This document shows, piece by piece, positions 7,200-14,035 of a DNA stretch of 14,824 bases. How positions within the stretch are numbered: position 1 is the stretch's first letter; each line of letters starts with the position of its first letter. The notes beneath the pieces are model-generated. The model searched no databases. It worked only from the letters and a program-made list of their open reading frames with translations, and was not told the DNA's origin. Source of the DNA: UBA1038 sp964481445 (GTDB lineage: Bacteria; Bacillota; Clostridia; Christensenellales; Aristaeellaceae); contig CAYZTQ010000047.1 in assembly GCA_964481445.1 (NCBI GenBank), positions 1 through 14,824 on the forward strand, in the 5' to 3' direction. The position numbers and the translations under genes are program-made.

Positions 7200-8417
7200 G
7201 TGAATTACAGCGAACTGAGCCTTGCGCTGTGCGCCCGCCATCAGGGCAAGCTGGAGGTTGTTTCGAAGGTGCCGCTCACCACGCGGGAAGAGCTGTCTAC
7301 CGCCTATACGCCCGGCGTGGCCGAGCCCTGCAGAAAAATCCACGCGGACAGGCACGCGGCCTATCAATACACCATCAAGGGGCGCACCGTCGCCGTGGTC
7401 ACGGACGGCACCGCCGTGCTGGGCCTTGGCGATATCGGGCCGGAGGCCGCGCTGCCGGTGATGGAGGGCAAGGCCGCCCTGTTTAAGACCTTCGGCGGGG
7501 TGGACGCCTTCCCCATCTGCCTGGATACCAAGGATACCGAAGAGATCATCAAGACCATCAAATATCTGTCCCCGGGTTTCGGCGGCATCAATCTGGAGGA
7601 TATCAGCGCGCCCCGCTGCTTTGAGATTGAAAGAAGGCTGAAAAAGGAGCTGGATATCCCCGTTTTTCACGACGACCAGCACGGCACGGCCATCGTGGTG
7701 GCGGCGGGGCTCATCAACGCCCTGAAGGTGGCGGGCAAACGCTGGCAGGATATCAGCATCGTGGTCAACGGCGCTGGCGCGGCGGGCATCTCTATCGCCA
7801 GACTGCTGCTCAGGCTGCATCCCGGCGATCTGGTGCTGGTGGATAAAAAAGGCGCGCTCGCGCCGGGCGAAGTGTCGATGAATCCCGCGCAGGCCGAGAT
7901 GGCGAACATCACCAACAAAAGGGCGCAGCGCGGCAGCCTCGGCGAGGTCATCCGCGGCAAGGACGTGTTTATCGGCGTGTCGGCCCCCGGCGTGCTGACA
8001 AAGGAGATGGTCACGAGCATGGCGCAAAAGCCCATCGTGTTCGCCATGGCCAACCCCATCCCGGAGATCATGCCGGAGGAGGCGAAGGCAGGCGGCGCGT
8101 TCATTGTAGCGACGGGCCGCAGCGATTACCCCAACCAGATCAACAACGTGCTGGTTTTTCCCGGCATTTTCAAGGGCGCGCTGATGGTGGAGGCCAGCGA
8201 CATCACCGAGGAGATGAAGCTTGCGGCCTCCTTCGCCATCGCGGCCCTGTGCGGTGAGGGGGAGCTGGGGCCCGAGTACATCATCCCCGGCGCCTTTGAC
8301 AAGCGCGTGGCGGACGCGGTAGCGGAAGAAGTGGCGAAGGCCGCCGAAGCGGCGGGCATCGCCCGCAATCCCCGCAGGAGGCAATGCGATCCAATCGACA
8401 GGCAGGTATCTTTATGA
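7200..8417 (+). CDS. Malic enzyme-family protein (NAD-type malic enzyme or oxaloacetate decarboxylase)
   Basis: A 405-residue cytoplasmic enzyme converting malate to pyruvate and CO2 with NAD(P)+, or decarboxylating oxaloacetate. Visible catalytic features: Y36 (TAYTPGVAEP), K91 (MEGKAALFK), metal ligands E133/D134 (NLEDI) and D159 (FHDDQHGTA), a Rossmann loop GAGAAG (191-196), and D215 after the second strand (VLVDKKG), which favours NAD. MANPIPEI and NNVLVFPG follow as usual. The length matches the short bacterial form without a phosphotransacetylase tail. The start is GTG six bases after AGGAGG. Its position ahead of an AEC carrier and citDEF resembles citM/mae in lactic acid bacteria, where a malic-enzyme homologue removes CO2 from the oxaloacetate made by citrate lyase. 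Which reaction dominates here cannot be told from sequence. Confidence 0.9.
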   Translation: MNYSELSLALCARHQGKLEVVSKVPLTTREELSTAYTPGVAEPCRKIHADRHAAYQYTIKGRTVAVVTDGTAVLGLGDIGPEAALPVMEGKAALFKTFGGVDAFPICLDTKDTEEIIKTIKYLSPGFGGINLEDISAPRCFEIERRLKKELDIPVFHDDQHGTAIVVAAGLINALKVAGKRWQDISIVVNGAGAAGISIARLLLRLHPGDLVLVDKKGALAPGEVSMNPAQAEMANITNKRAQRGSLGEVIRGKDVFIGVSAPGVLTKEMVTSMAQKPIVFAMANPIPEIMPEEAKAGGAFIVATGRSDYPNQINNVLVFPGIFKGALMVEASDITEEMKLAASFAIAALCGEGELGPEYIIPGAFDKRVADAVAEEVAKAAEAAGIARNPRRRQCDPIDRQVSL

Positions 8418-8425
8418 ATCATCAA

Positions 8426-8443
8426 GGGGCCGCTTTCGGCCCT
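8426..8443 (+). terminator. Hairpin after the malic enzyme gene, cut by the assembly gap
   Basis: GGGCCG (8427-8432) and CGGCCC (8437-8442) form a GC-rich 6-bp stem with a CTTT loop, plus a closing G-T wobble, 9 bases after the stop codon. The bases that would show a T-tract fall into the N run starting at 8447, so termination is unproven. Confidence 0.4.
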
Positions 8444-8446
8444 GAA

Positions 8447-8546
8447 NNNNNNNNNNNNNNNNNNNNNNNNNNNNNNNNNNNNNNNNNNNNNNNNNNNNNN
8501 NNNNNNNNNNNNNNNNNNNNNNNNNNNNNNNNNNNNNNNNNNNNNN
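8447..8546. other. Assembly gap of 100 N
   Basis: Exactly 100 undetermined bases lie between the malic enzyme gene and the AEC carrier. The round number suggests a fixed-size placeholder, so the true distance is unknown and a small gene, terminator or promoter could be hidden here. Confidence 0.95.
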
Positions 8547-9488
8547 ATGAGCTTCCTGCTGGCTTTCGCCACCGTCTTCCCCATGTTTTTCTATATGGCC
8601 TCGGGCTTCGCTCTCAGAAAAGGGGGCAGGCTGTCTTCCGGCACCGTCTCTCAGATCAACTGGCTGGTCTACGCCTATTGTTTTCCCTTTGTGCTGTTCA
8701 ATAATGTATATAAGGTAGATTTGAACCTCGCGAAAAACGCGCCCTTCATCGCCGCGCTGGCGGGCATCGTGCTGACGGTCACGCTGCTGATGGTTTTTCT
8801 GATCCCGCTGTATACCAGATCAAAGCCCGTGCAGGGCAGCATGATGCAGGGCATCATCCGCAACAACGCGCTGCTGTTCGCCCTGCCGGTGGTCGTCACC
8901 ATCCTCGGGCAGGAAAACGCGGGGCTGGTCTCGCTCGCCATCGCGACCATCGTGCCCTTTTATAACATTATCTGTGTGGTGATATTGGAATCGCTGCGCG
9001 GCGGCAGGGTCAGGCCGCTGAAGCTGTTTGTCAGCGTGCTCAAAAACCCCGTGATCGTTGGCGCGCTGGCGGGCCTTTTCGCGCGCCTTTCCGGTCTGCG
9101 CCTGCCGTCTTATATGCAAAGCGTGGTCTCGGGCATCGCTTCGCTGGTCACCCCGGTGGCGCTGGTGATGCTGGGCGCGGACATCCGCTTTTCCGATACC
9201 GTCAAGTATAAAAAAGAATTGACCCTCGTCTGCGTGGTCAAGCTGCTGCTGGTGCCGCTGCTGGCGGTGCTGACAGTAAAGCTGCTGGGCTTTGACCGGA
9301 TCGCCGTCACCACGGCCATGGCCTTTTTCTGCGTGCCCACGGCGGTCTCCAGCTACGTCATGGCCAGAGAGCTGGGGGCGGACGGCGTGCTGGCCGGGCA
9401 GATCGTCGCGGTGACGACCGTGGCTTCCATATTGAGCGTCTTTCTCTGGGTCTTCACCCTCTCCTCCCTCGGCTGGATCGGGCTGTAG
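8547..9488 (+). CDS. AEC-family transporter (malate/citrate/malonate carrier type)
   Basis: A 313-residue integral membrane carrier of the auxin efflux carrier family, close to the usual length of ~310, with about ten hydrophobic segments in two halves. The first helix (LAFATVFPMFFYMASGFALRKGG), the NNALLFALPVVVTILGQENAG region and the C-terminal half beginning KNPVIVGALAGLFARLSG are typical. Bacterial members include MdcF and malate permeases. The position between a malic-enzyme homologue and citrate lyase argues for transport of citrate or malate. The start ATG is the first base after the N run, so the ribosome binding site cannot be seen and the true start could lie upstream, although the first helix looks complete. 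Confidence 0.85.
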   Translation: MSFLLAFATVFPMFFYMASGFALRKGGRLSSGTVSQINWLVYAYCFPFVLFNNVYKVDLNLAKNAPFIAALAGIVLTVTLLMVFLIPLYTRSKPVQGSMMQGIIRNNALLFALPVVVTILGQENAGLVSLAIATIVPFYNIICVVILESLRGGRVRPLKLFVSVLKNPVIVGALAGLFARLSGLRLPSYMQSVVSGIASLVTPVALVMLGADIRFSDTVKYKKELTLVCVVKLLLVPLLAVLTVKLLGFDRIAVTTAMAFFCVPTAVSSYVMARELGADGVLAGQIVAVTTVASILSVFLWVFTLSSLGWIGL

Positions 9489-9512
9489 CGGCAGGGGGTG
9501 AAAAGCCTGCCG
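9489..9512 (+). terminator. Hairpin directly after the AEC carrier gene
   Basis: CGGCAGG (9489-9495) and CCTGCCG (9506-9512) form a 7-bp stem with a 10-base loop right after the stop codon. AAAAGG follows, not a T-tract, so it may attenuate or protect the transcript end more than terminate it. Confidence 0.35.
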
Positions 9513-9526
9513 AAAAGGCGTATAAT
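9498..9526 (+). promoter_or_regulatory. Candidate citDEF promoter
   Basis: A perfect TATAAT at 9521-9526 is preceded, 17 bp away, by GTGAAA (9498-9503), a four-of-six match to TTGACA. The start of citD follows about 40 bases later. The -35 box lies in and across the loop of the hairpin just upstream. Confidence 0.5.
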
Positions 9527-9567
9527 TGATAAAAATCATCATAAAAGCGGAAGGATGTTAAGCAAAC

Positions 9568-9840
9568 ATGCTGGTACGGAAGAAGTCCATGGCGGGCACG
9601 CTGGAATCCAACGACGTCATGGTGTCTGTCTCTCCCGCGGAAGCGGGCCTTGAGGTGCGGGTGAAATCCATCGTGCTGCGTCAGTTCGGCCGCAGGATGG
9701 AAGAGGTGGCGCGCGAAACGGCGCAGGAGATGCGGGCCGAGGGCGCGCTGATCGAGCTGGATGACCGCGGGGCGGTGGACTGTACCATCCGCGCCAGGGT
9801 GACGACGGCGCTGCGCCGCGCGATGGAGGGCGAAGCATGA
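9568..9840 (+). CDS. citD: Citrate lyase acyl carrier protein, gamma subunit
   Basis: A 90-residue acyl carrier subunit of citrate lyase. It carries the prosthetic group (2'-(5''-phosphoribosyl)-3'-dephospho-CoA) that holds the acetyl or citryl thioester while CitF and CitE act on it. The attachment serine is S14 in AGTLESNDVMV, at the same position as in the well-known enterobacterial protein. The C-terminal DDRGAVDCTIRARV matches the family end. The ribosome binding site AAGGA is 12 bases before the ATG, slightly far. The stop overlaps the start of citE (ATGA), indicating tight coupling. No citX or citG, needed to make and attach the cofactor, is visible in the window. Confidence 0.95.
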   Translation: MLVRKKSMAGTLESNDVMVSVSPAEAGLEVRVKSIVLRQFGRRMEEVARETAQEMRAEGALIELDDRGAVDCTIRARVTTALRRAMEGEA

Positions 9841-10511
9841 GAAGAACGCTGATGTTTGTGCCGGGCAACAATCCCGGCATGCTGCTCAACGCGGATGTTT
9901 ACGGCGCGGACGCGCTGATCCTCGATCTGGAAGACGCGGTTGCCCCCGGCGAAAAGGACGCGGCGCGCGATCTGGTCTGCGGCGCGCTCAAAGAAATCGG
10001 TTACGGGGACGCGGAGATCATCATCCGCGTCAACCCGCTGGACAGCGGCTTCACCAAGGCCGACATCGACGCGGTCGTGCCCTATGGGCCCGATATGCTG
10101 ATGCCCACCAAGGTGCGCGACGCGGGCGATATCGAGGAGGTCTCCCGTCTGGTGGCGGAGGCCGAGCGGGCCGCAGGCCTCAAAGAGGGCACGGTCGGCC
10201 TGCTGCCCCTGATCGAGACAGCCGTCGGCGTGGAAAACGCCTGCCGCATCGCCTCCTCCAGCCCCCGCGTGCGGGCCATCTTTCTGGGGGCGGAGGATCT
10301 GTCCAGCGACCTGCAGGCCATCCGCAGCAANNNNNNNNNNNNNNNNNNNNNNNNNNNNNNNNNNNNNNNNNNNNNNNNNNNNNNNNNNNNNNNNNNNNNN
10401 NNNNNNNNNNNNNNNNNNNNNNNNNNNNNNGACAAGCCCATCGTGGATAGAGCCCTGCGCGTGCTGGAGACCGCGCGGGCGCTGGGGCTGGGAGGTGCAG
10501 AGCATGAGTAA
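9837..10511 (+). CDS. citE: Citrate lyase beta subunit (citryl-ACP lyase), interrupted by gap
   Basis: The subunit that splits citryl-ACP into acetyl-ACP and oxaloacetate in the cytoplasm. The N-terminal 164 residues show the HpcH/HpaI-type TIM barrel: MFVPGNNPGML, ILDLEDAV (acidic E32/D33), GLLPLIETAVGV (E127) and FLGAEDLSSDL (E153/D154, metal site). After 100 N the frame resumes at DKPIVDRALRVLETA, the usual C-terminal helix. CitE proteins are normally near 300 residues. As displayed this one has about 224, so roughly 100 residues are probably missing and the gap should be about 300 bp. The reading frame across the gap is preserved only by chance. The ATG overlaps the citD stop; the end overlaps citF by 8 bases. 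Confidence 0.93.
   Translation: MRRTLMFVPGNNPGMLLNADVYGADALILDLEDAVAPGEKDAARDLVCGALKEIGYGDAEIIIRVNPLDSGFTKADIDAVVPYGPDMLMPTKVRDAGDIEEVSRLVAEAERAAGLKEGTVGLLPLIETAVGVENACRIASSSPRVRAIFLGAEDLSSDLQAIRSXXXXXXXXXXXXXXXXXXXXXXXXXXXXXXXXXXDKPIVDRALRVLETARALGLGGAEHE
10331..10430. other. Assembly gap of 100 N inside citE
   Basis: Exactly 100 N replace the middle-to-late part of citE, including the conserved region after the GAEDL motif. By comparison with the usual CitE length the real sequence here is about three times longer. Confidence 0.95.
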
Positions 10512-11910
10512 GCTGACAGAAGGCATCGCCGAGGCCGTGCGCAGGTCCGGCCTGAAGGACGGCATGACCGTCTCTTTCCACCACCATCTGCGCAACGGCG
10601 ATTATGTATTGAACATGGTGCTGGAGGAGGCCGCGCGCCGCGGCATCCGCGGCCTGACCGTGCAGGCCAGCAGCCTGTTTGACGCGCATCTGCCCCTGAT
10701 CGACCACATCAAAAGCGGCGTGGTCACGGGCCTTGAGACCGATTATATGTCGGGCGGCTTCGGGCGCGAGATTTCGCGCGGCGTGCTGCAAAAGCCCGTG
10801 ATTTTCCGCAGCCACGGCGGCAGGCCGGAGGCGATCGAGAGCGGGCGGGTGCATATCGACGTGGCCTTTCTGGCCGCCCCGGCGGCCGACTGCATGGGCA
10901 ATGCCAACGGCGTCAGCGGTCCCGCTGCCTGCGGCTCGCTGGGCTACGCGATGAGCGACGCCAAATGCGCCGATACCGTGGTGCTGATCACCGATCACAT
11001 CGAGCCCTACCCGCTGCTGCCCGCCTCCATCGGCGAAGAGGATGTGGACATCGTGGCGAAGGTGGACTGTATCGGCGACCCTTCCGGCATCGTTTCGGGC
11101 ACCACGCGCATCACGCGCGACCCGGTGGGGCTTGCCATCGCGCGCTACGCCGCGCAGGTCATCGAGGCAAGCGGCCTGTGCAAAGAGGGCTTTTCCTTCC
11201 AGACGGGGGCGGGCGGCGCTTCCCTTGCCGTGACGCAGTACCTCAAGCCCATCATGAAGCGCCTGGGCGTGACGGGCAGCTTCGGCCTGGGCGGCATCAC
11301 GGGCTATATGGTGGATATGCTGGAGGAGGGCTACTTTAAGAGCCTGCTGGATGTGCAGTGCTTCGACCTGCGGGCCGTGCAGTCCATCCGCGACAATGCG
11401 CGGCACAGCGAGGTCTCTGCCACCCGCTACGCCGGCCCGCACGCGAAGAGCGCGGCGGTCAACTCGCTGGATGTGGTGGTGCTTGGCGCTACTGAGGTGG
11501 ATACCGACTTCAACGTCAACGTGCATACCGACTCGAACGGTTTCATCATGGGCGGCTCGGGCGGACACAGCGACACGGCCGCGGGCGCGAAGCTCAGCAT
11601 GATTGTGGCGCCGCTCTACCGCGCGCGCCTGCCCATCGTGGTAGACAGGGTGCTGACCTGCTCCACCCCCGGCAAAACCGTCGACGTGCTGGTCACCCAG
11701 CGCGGCATCGCGGTGAACCCCCTCAGGCCGGATCTGGAGGAGAAGCTGCGCTTTTTCGGGCTGCCGGTCGTCGATATCCACGAGCTGAAACAGAAGGCCG
11801 AGCGCATCACGGGCAGGCCCGAAGCGGCGAGGCCGGGCGGCCGCGTGGTCGCGCAGGTGGAATATCGCGACGGCAGCATCATCGACGAGATTAGAAGCAC
11901 AGAAGAATAA
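10504..11910 (+). CDS. citF: Citrate lyase alpha subunit (citrate:acetyl-ACP transferase)
   Basis: A 468-residue subunit that swaps acetyl for citrate on the CitD thioester. Recognisable blocks: GLKDGMTVSFHHHLRNGD, FRSHGGRPEAIESG, DCMGNANGVSGPAACGSLGYA, FQTGAGGASLAVTQYL, NVNVHTDSNGFIMGGSGGHSDTA, VLTCSTPGKTVDVLVT and the C-terminal QVEYRDGSIIDEI. These cover the family core from end to end. The start ATG at 10504 has GGAGG at 10491-10495, eight bases away, and overlaps the citE stop; the in-frame GTG at 10495 sits inside that ribosome binding site. Compared with the ~510-residue enterobacterial CitF, about 40 N-terminal residues ahead of the conserved LEEAIRRSGL-type block are absent. It is the last gene of the operon, followed by a strong hairpin. 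Confidence 0.95.
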   Translation: MSKLTEGIAEAVRRSGLKDGMTVSFHHHLRNGDYVLNMVLEEAARRGIRGLTVQASSLFDAHLPLIDHIKSGVVTGLETDYMSGGFGREISRGVLQKPVIFRSHGGRPEAIESGRVHIDVAFLAAPAADCMGNANGVSGPAACGSLGYAMSDAKCADTVVLITDHIEPYPLLPASIGEEDVDIVAKVDCIGDPSGIVSGTTRITRDPVGLAIARYAAQVIEASGLCKEGFSFQTGAGGASLAVTQYLKPIMKRLGVTGSFGLGGITGYMVDMLEEGYFKSLLDVQCFDLRAVQSIRDNARHSEVSATRYAGPHAKSAAVNSLDVVVLGATEVDTDFNVNVHTDSNGFIMGGSGGHSDTAAGAKLSMIVAPLYRARLPIVVDRVLTCSTPGKTVDVLVTQRGIAVNPLRPDLEEKLRFFGLPVVDIHELKQKAERITGRPEAARPGGRVVAQVEYRDGSIIDEIRSTEE

Positions 11911-11956
11911 TCATGCGAGCCGCTGTGGCCTTCGGGCGCCGGGCGGCTCGCGTGAT
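11910..11956 (+). terminator. 14-bp stem hairpin after citF
   Basis: ATCATGCGAGCCGC (11910-11923) pairs with GCGGCTCGCGTGAT (11943-11956) over 14 bp with one wobble. Inside lies a GCC-TTCG-GGC mini-hairpin (11928-11937), a stable UUCG tetraloop. It begins at the last base of the citF stop codon. No T-tract follows, so it may be a transcript-end stabiliser or a non-canonical terminator. Confidence 0.5.
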
Positions 11957-12030
11957 ATCGCGGGGCAGCGCAGACGGGGGCGGCTTTGCCGTATCCGTCA
12001 ATGCAATCCAATGAAAGAGAGTCGAGCAGC

Positions 12031-12786
12031 ATGCAGAGCAGAGGAAGAAGAGCCGGAAACCTGAACAGAATGACGACCCTCCTGCTGCTTCTCCTCTTGC
12101 TGTGCCTGCCCTCTCTGGCCGAGCCTGCGGTACAGACCGCGGTGCAGGTACTGCCCGATGCGCTGCCTGCCGGGCCTGAAAAAGTGCTGCTGCCCGAGGG
12201 AACCATCCGCAGGCATCCGCTGCTGGACGCCGCCTTTGAGATGCTGGAAGAGGGCAACGTGTTTGTGGAGCGCTACAACCGGCTCGCCGGGGCGGAGGTG
12301 GTGGTGCGCTATCAGCTGGGCGTGCCCTATTTCTTCGGCGGCAAGGCCGAAAGGCTGCTGCTTCTCCCCAGGACCGCTTGGCAGGACAGCCGCTTTTTCG
12401 TGAACGGCCGCCTGTATGTGTACGGCTTTGACTGTCACGGCCTGACCCAGTGGACCTATCACGCGAACGGCTGGCAGCATCCCAAAAGAATCTCCGATAC
12501 CTTCCGCGAGGCGGATAACCTCACCACCCGCATCCCGCTGATGAACCTGCCCTTTGAAAAGTGGCGCGAGGTGCTGCCGATCGGCGCGCTGATCGCCATA
12601 CAGGGGCAGCACGGCAACCACATGATGCTGTACGTGGGCACGCTGCGCAATTACGGTTTTTCGGACGAGGAGGCGGGCGAAGCCCTGCGGCCCTACCTTG
12701 ATTACCCGCTGTTTATCCAGTCCGGCAACAGCCCGGCCGCCATCCATCGCAACGAAAAGTACATCGCGGGGCTGAACCGCCCCTGA
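12031..12786 (+). CDS. Secreted NlpC/P60-like cysteine hydrolase, cut short by TGA
   Basis: A 251-residue product up to an in-frame TGA. Residues 1-30 are a signal peptide: basic n-region (RGRRAGNLNR), eight leucines, cleavage likely after SLA. The rest resembles an NlpC/P60 fold: GVPYFFGGK before an insertion of about 25 residues, then catalytic C135 in YGFDCHGLTQWTY, LPIGALIAI, and H197 in HMMLYVG. NlpC/P60 enzymes cut cell-wall peptides; the target here is unknown. The ATG at 12031 is preferred because it starts just before the signal peptide; in-frame ATG 12001 and TTG 11986 are alternatives, and no site has a good ribosome binding site (GAGAG at 12016). The frame continues past the TGA into a second copy of the same domain. 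Confidence 0.65.
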   Translation: MQSRGRRAGNLNRMTTLLLLLLLLCLPSLAEPAVQTAVQVLPDALPAGPEKVLLPEGTIRRHPLLDAAFEMLEEGNVFVERYNRLAGAEVVVRYQLGVPYFFGGKAERLLLLPRTAWQDSRFFVNGRLYVYGFDCHGLTQWTYHANGWQHPKRISDTFREADNLTTRIPLMNLPFEKWREVLPIGALIAIQGQHGNHMMLYVGTLRNYGFSDEEAGEALRPYLDYPLFIQSGNSPAAIHRNEKYIAGLNRP

Positions 12787-12960
12787 AAAATCTACGATAC
12801 CGACGGCGGCGTCTGCGTCTGTATCGTCGGTGTCCCGCAGGAGGCTGCGCCGCTCGCGGAGCAGGCAGGCAACCTGCTGGTACGCTTTTTCGACCTGGCG
12901 GGGCAGGAGCTGCTTGCCTATGATCTGACGCCGAAGCTGGCCTATTACGGCTGGTACCCC
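12184..12960 (+). repeat. Internal duplication, copy A (active-site copy)
   Basis: First of two coding repeats, in register with copy B at a constant offset of 912 bases (304 codons). The register holds without any indel from the LLPEG motif to the GWYP motif, about 259 codons. It contains the catalytic Cys and His and the TGA at 12784. Confidence 0.85.
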
Positions 12961-13932
12961 GACACACCGGCCAGGCTAAAGGCGCCGCGGGCGGCCAACA
13001 CAATCACCCTCCCCGCTCCGGTGCCTGGCGCTGTGCTTACGGCTGCCGGGCCGCGGCGCAGAACGCCGCCTCAAAGGCAGACCGCGCCGCAGGCGCTGAT
13101 GCTGCCCGATGGCCCCGTCCGGGCGCATCCGGTGCTGGCCAGCGCCTTTGAAATGCTGGAGGAGGGAAATTTCTTTTTGCAGCGATACAACGAACTGACG
13201 GGCAGCAAAGTGGCCGCGCGCTTCCCCTCCGGCGCGCCCTATCTGCCCGGCGGCGAGTCGGATCGGTACATCCTGAAACAGCGCCCTGCCTCCAGAAGCG
13301 ACGGCTTTTTTGAGGAAGGCAAGCTCTACCTCGGCGGGTTTGATAAAATCGGCTTCACGCGCTTTGTATACAAAAGAAGCGGCTTGCGGCATGACAGATT
13401 CATCCGCGGCCTGCTGGACGCGGACACGCGCGGCGTGTATCGCATGGACCTGAAAAACCTGCCCCCGGATAAGTGGCGGGAGGTTTTGCCTGTCGGCGCG
13501 CTGCTGGCGCACAGGGAAGGCCCCTGGTACCACGTCATGATCTATATCGGCACGCTGCAAAACTACGGGTTTATTGAGGAGGAACTGCCCGCGGCGCTGC
13601 GGCCCTGTCTCCAGTACCCGCTCTTTATCCGCTGCGACGAAAGCCCGGCCGCCGCCAGGCGCAACGAAAAAGTCATCGAGGCGCTGGCGCGTGACTGGCC
13701 GATTTATAATACCAACGGCGGCGTGCATGTGTGCATCGCGGGCGTGCCGGCGGAGGCCGCCGCGGTCGTCGGGCAGGGCACGCGGCATGAGCTGCGCGGC
13801 TTTGAGCTTGCGGGGCAGGAGCTTATGCTCTTTGAGCTGGGCGCGGGGGCGGATTTTTGCGGCTGGTACCCGCAAAACGCGATGGAGCAGAACGCGTGCG
13901 CGGAAACGCGCCGCGCCCAGCCGGAAATCTGA
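12787..13932 (+). pseudogene. Downstream half of the split NlpC/P60-like gene (degenerate second copy)
   Basis: This stretch is in the same frame as the preceding gene and is open from the TGA to TGA 13930-13932. Its first ~58 codons complete the first domain copy (IYDTDGGVCVCIVG to YYGWYP). After a proline/alanine-rich linker of about 45 codons comes a second copy. In it the catalytic cysteine is replaced by lysine (FDKIGFTRF, codon 13345-13347), while the histidine is kept (YHVMIYIG, 13531-13533). It has no signal peptide and no ribosome binding site; the only plausible internal start, GTG 13021, has none either. Without read-through of the TGA it is probably not made. Intact, the protein would have been about 633 residues. 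The second copy may be a binding or structural pseudo-enzyme domain. Confidence 0.6.
13096..13872 (+). repeat. Internal duplication, copy B (cysteine lost)
   Basis: Second coding repeat, diverged at many residues from copy A but of the same length. Shared landmarks include HP.L..AFEMLEEGN, KWREVLP.GAL, GTL.NYGF, RNEK, GGV.VCI.GVP and LAGQEL. It has TGG at 13696 where copy A has TGA at 12784, and Lys where copy A has the catalytic Cys. Confidence 0.85.
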
Positions 13933-13939
13933 GGAGAGT

Positions 13940-13970
13940 GGGCTGGCCACGTTTCCTTTCAGCCCGTTTT
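13940..13970 (+). terminator. Candidate terminator after the NlpC/P60-like gene
   Basis: GGGCTG (13940-13945) pairs with CAGCCC (13960-13965), followed by GTTTT. A second inverted repeat, GCCGGCC (13976-13982) with GGCCGGC (13999-14005), follows at once and may reinforce it. Confidence 0.5.
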
Positions 13971-14035
13971 CAAGAGCCGGCCGCGGCCGATGAACAGGGG
14001 CCGGCGGATATATGATGAAAAATATTTCTGACTTT

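Noticed and set aside
7089..8384. Long open frame on the minus strand opposite the malic enzyme gene.
   Set aside because: It lacks any recognisable domain and is rich in His, Arg, Gly and Ala, as expected for the antisense of a GC-rich gene. The plus-strand product is a clear malic-enzyme homologue with a good ribosome binding site.
12784..12786. Alternative genetic code with TGA as tryptophan.
   Set aside because: Several intact genes here end in TGA at the expected family length (sensor kinase, malic enzyme, citD, membrane protein), and tryptophan is encoded by TGG throughout.
12784..12827. TGA read as selenocysteine, because a hairpin (ACGATAC 12794-12800 with GTATCGT 12821-12827) lies just downstream.
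   Set aside because: The aligned position in copy B is tryptophan, not cysteine, and lies far from the catalytic site. The loop does not clearly match a bacterial SECIS, and no selenocysteine genes are in view. A selA/selB/selC/selD search of the genome would settle it.
13021..13932. Independent gene starting at GTG 13021.
   Set aside because: No ribosome binding site, no signal peptide although the domain belongs to a secreted protein, and the open frame continues upstream in the same frame to the TGA. It is better read as the tail of the split gene.
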